8,027 nucleotides of DNA, taken from Euryarchaeota archaeon UBA39. GTDB taxonomy: Archaea; Thermoplasmatota; Poseidoniia; Poseidoniales; Thalassarchaeaceae. Shown here piece after piece: positions 7,718-8,027 of the stretch; the stretch's first letter is position 1; every line of letters starts with the position of its first letter. Location of the stretch: NCBI GenBank assembly GCA_002503045.1, contig DAQW01000072.1:9377-17403 (forward strand), written 5' to 3'. The position numbers were made by a program, and so were the translations under genes. The notes under the pieces are model-generated. The model saw only the letters and a list, made by a program, of their open reading frames with translations, ran no database searches and was not told the origin of the DNA.

Positions 7718-7737
7718 GTAACCATTTACGACTGTAC

Positions 7738-7746
7738 GGTGAGGAG
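7738..7746 (+). promoter_or_regulatory. Ribosome binding site of the ValRS gene
   Basis: GGTGAGGAG precedes ATG 7749. The GGTGA part matches the 3' half of the SD consensus at a spacing of six bases, and GAGGAG lies closer. It supports the chosen start. Confidence 0.55.
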
Positions 7747-7748
7747 AC

Positions 7749-8027
7749 ATGGGTCGGCCACGAATCGAAGAGAAACGATGGTCGATTGACTTGGAAAAAA
7801 AAATACAAGAAGAACACTATAGTGGTGATAATCTAAGGTATTCATTTAATCCTAATTCAGGTAAAGAAATATTCGTAATCGATACTCCTCCACCATACCC
7901 AAGTGGTACATGGCATATTGGGGCAGTAGCTCAATATTCAATGATTGATGTAATTGCTCGAAGTCAAAGATTACTAGGTAAAGAAGTATATTTTCCATGG
8001 GGAGTAGATAGAAATGGAATCAATATT
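7749..8027 (+). CDS. valS: Class I aminoacyl-tRNA synthetase, probably valyl-tRNA synthetase (N-terminal 93 residues)
   Basis: The frame is open from ATG 7749 to the right edge; only the N-terminal tenth or so of the enzyme is in the window. Residues 44-59 (IDTPPPYPSGTWHIGA) form the class I ATP-binding signature, with HIGA at 56-59 in place of HIGH. The following stretch (IDVIARSQRLLGKEV, then FPWGVDRNGINI at 82-93) is the usual continuation in the ValRS/IleRS/LeuRS group. The PPP and the DRNGINI ending point to an archaeal ValRS that charges tRNA-Val in the cytosol; Leu or Ile specificity is the alternative, and the KMSKS, editing and anticodon domains that would decide are not visible. It is transcribed away from the transporter operon and is likely regulated separately. 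Confidence 0.78.
   Translation, partial: MGRPRIEEKRWSIDLEKKIQEEHYSGDNLRYSFNPNSGKEIFVIDTPPPYPSGTWHIGAVAQYSMIDVIARSQRLLGKEVYFPWGVDRNGINI

Larger units (their letters stand above)
7625..7748. promoter_or_regulatory. Divergent intergenic region between transporter and ValRS genes
   Basis: This 124-base stretch separates the two divergent starts and should hold both promoters. AATTAATT at 7694-7701 is the best TATA-like element. For the plus-strand gene it would put the transcription start near 7722-7728, leaving a short leader that contains the SD before ATG 7749. No equally placed element is clear for the transporter. Two short inverted repeats lie inside. The promoter call is by position and composition only. 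Confidence 0.4.

Noticed and set aside
7795..7803. Run of nine A in the ValRS gene as a programmed frameshift site
   Set aside because: The reading frame continues correctly into the ATP-binding signature without a shift; Lys-rich AT-rich coding explains the run.

Overview
The window is an AT-rich, gene-dense stretch with four consecutive genes on the minus strand and the start of one divergent gene on the plus strand. The best-fitting source is a free-living archaeon of the Thermoplasmatota type, such as the marine Poseidoniales (Marine Group II). That placement is an inference. It rests on the archaeal-looking start of a valyl-tRNA synthetase (ending in DRNGINI), a COG1033-like RND exporter, heavy AGA and ATA codon use, and short SD-led genes packed 44 to 46 bases apart. 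No rRNA or other phylogenetic marker is present to settle it.

Layout in the direction of minus-strand transcription: (1) 7624 to 4616, a 1002-residue RND/MMPL-family transporter with two six-helix halves, two large external domains and calcium-loop-like motifs. (2) 4571 to 4092, a 159-residue EVE-domain protein. (3) 4095 to 2899, a 398-residue class I PLP-dependent aminotransferase, probably starting at TTG and overlapping the EVE gene by four bases as TTGA. (4) 2852 running off the left edge at base 1, a long unrecognised membrane protein of at least 950 residues with about nine helices, a cytosolic TPR-like helical region and two further helices. Gaps of 44, -4 and 46 bases suggest one transcription unit. 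The EVE and aminotransferase genes are probably translationally coupled.

On the plus strand, 7749 to 8027 is the N-terminal 93 residues of a class I aminoacyl-tRNA synthetase, most likely ValRS. The 124-base divergent region (7625-7748) is the only substantial non-coding stretch. It holds an SD sequence for each flanking gene, a TATA-like AATTAATT and two short inverted repeats.

How the genes work together is not evident. The transporter and the long membrane protein are envelope proteins, the aminotransferase is ordinary amino-acid metabolism, and EVE proteins bind modified bases in nucleic acid. No mobile element, CRISPR array, RNA gene or phage signal was seen. The points most worth a second look are the Ca2+-loop motifs in the transporter's external domain, loss of the TM4 aspartate in one half only, and the unassigned membrane/TPR protein.
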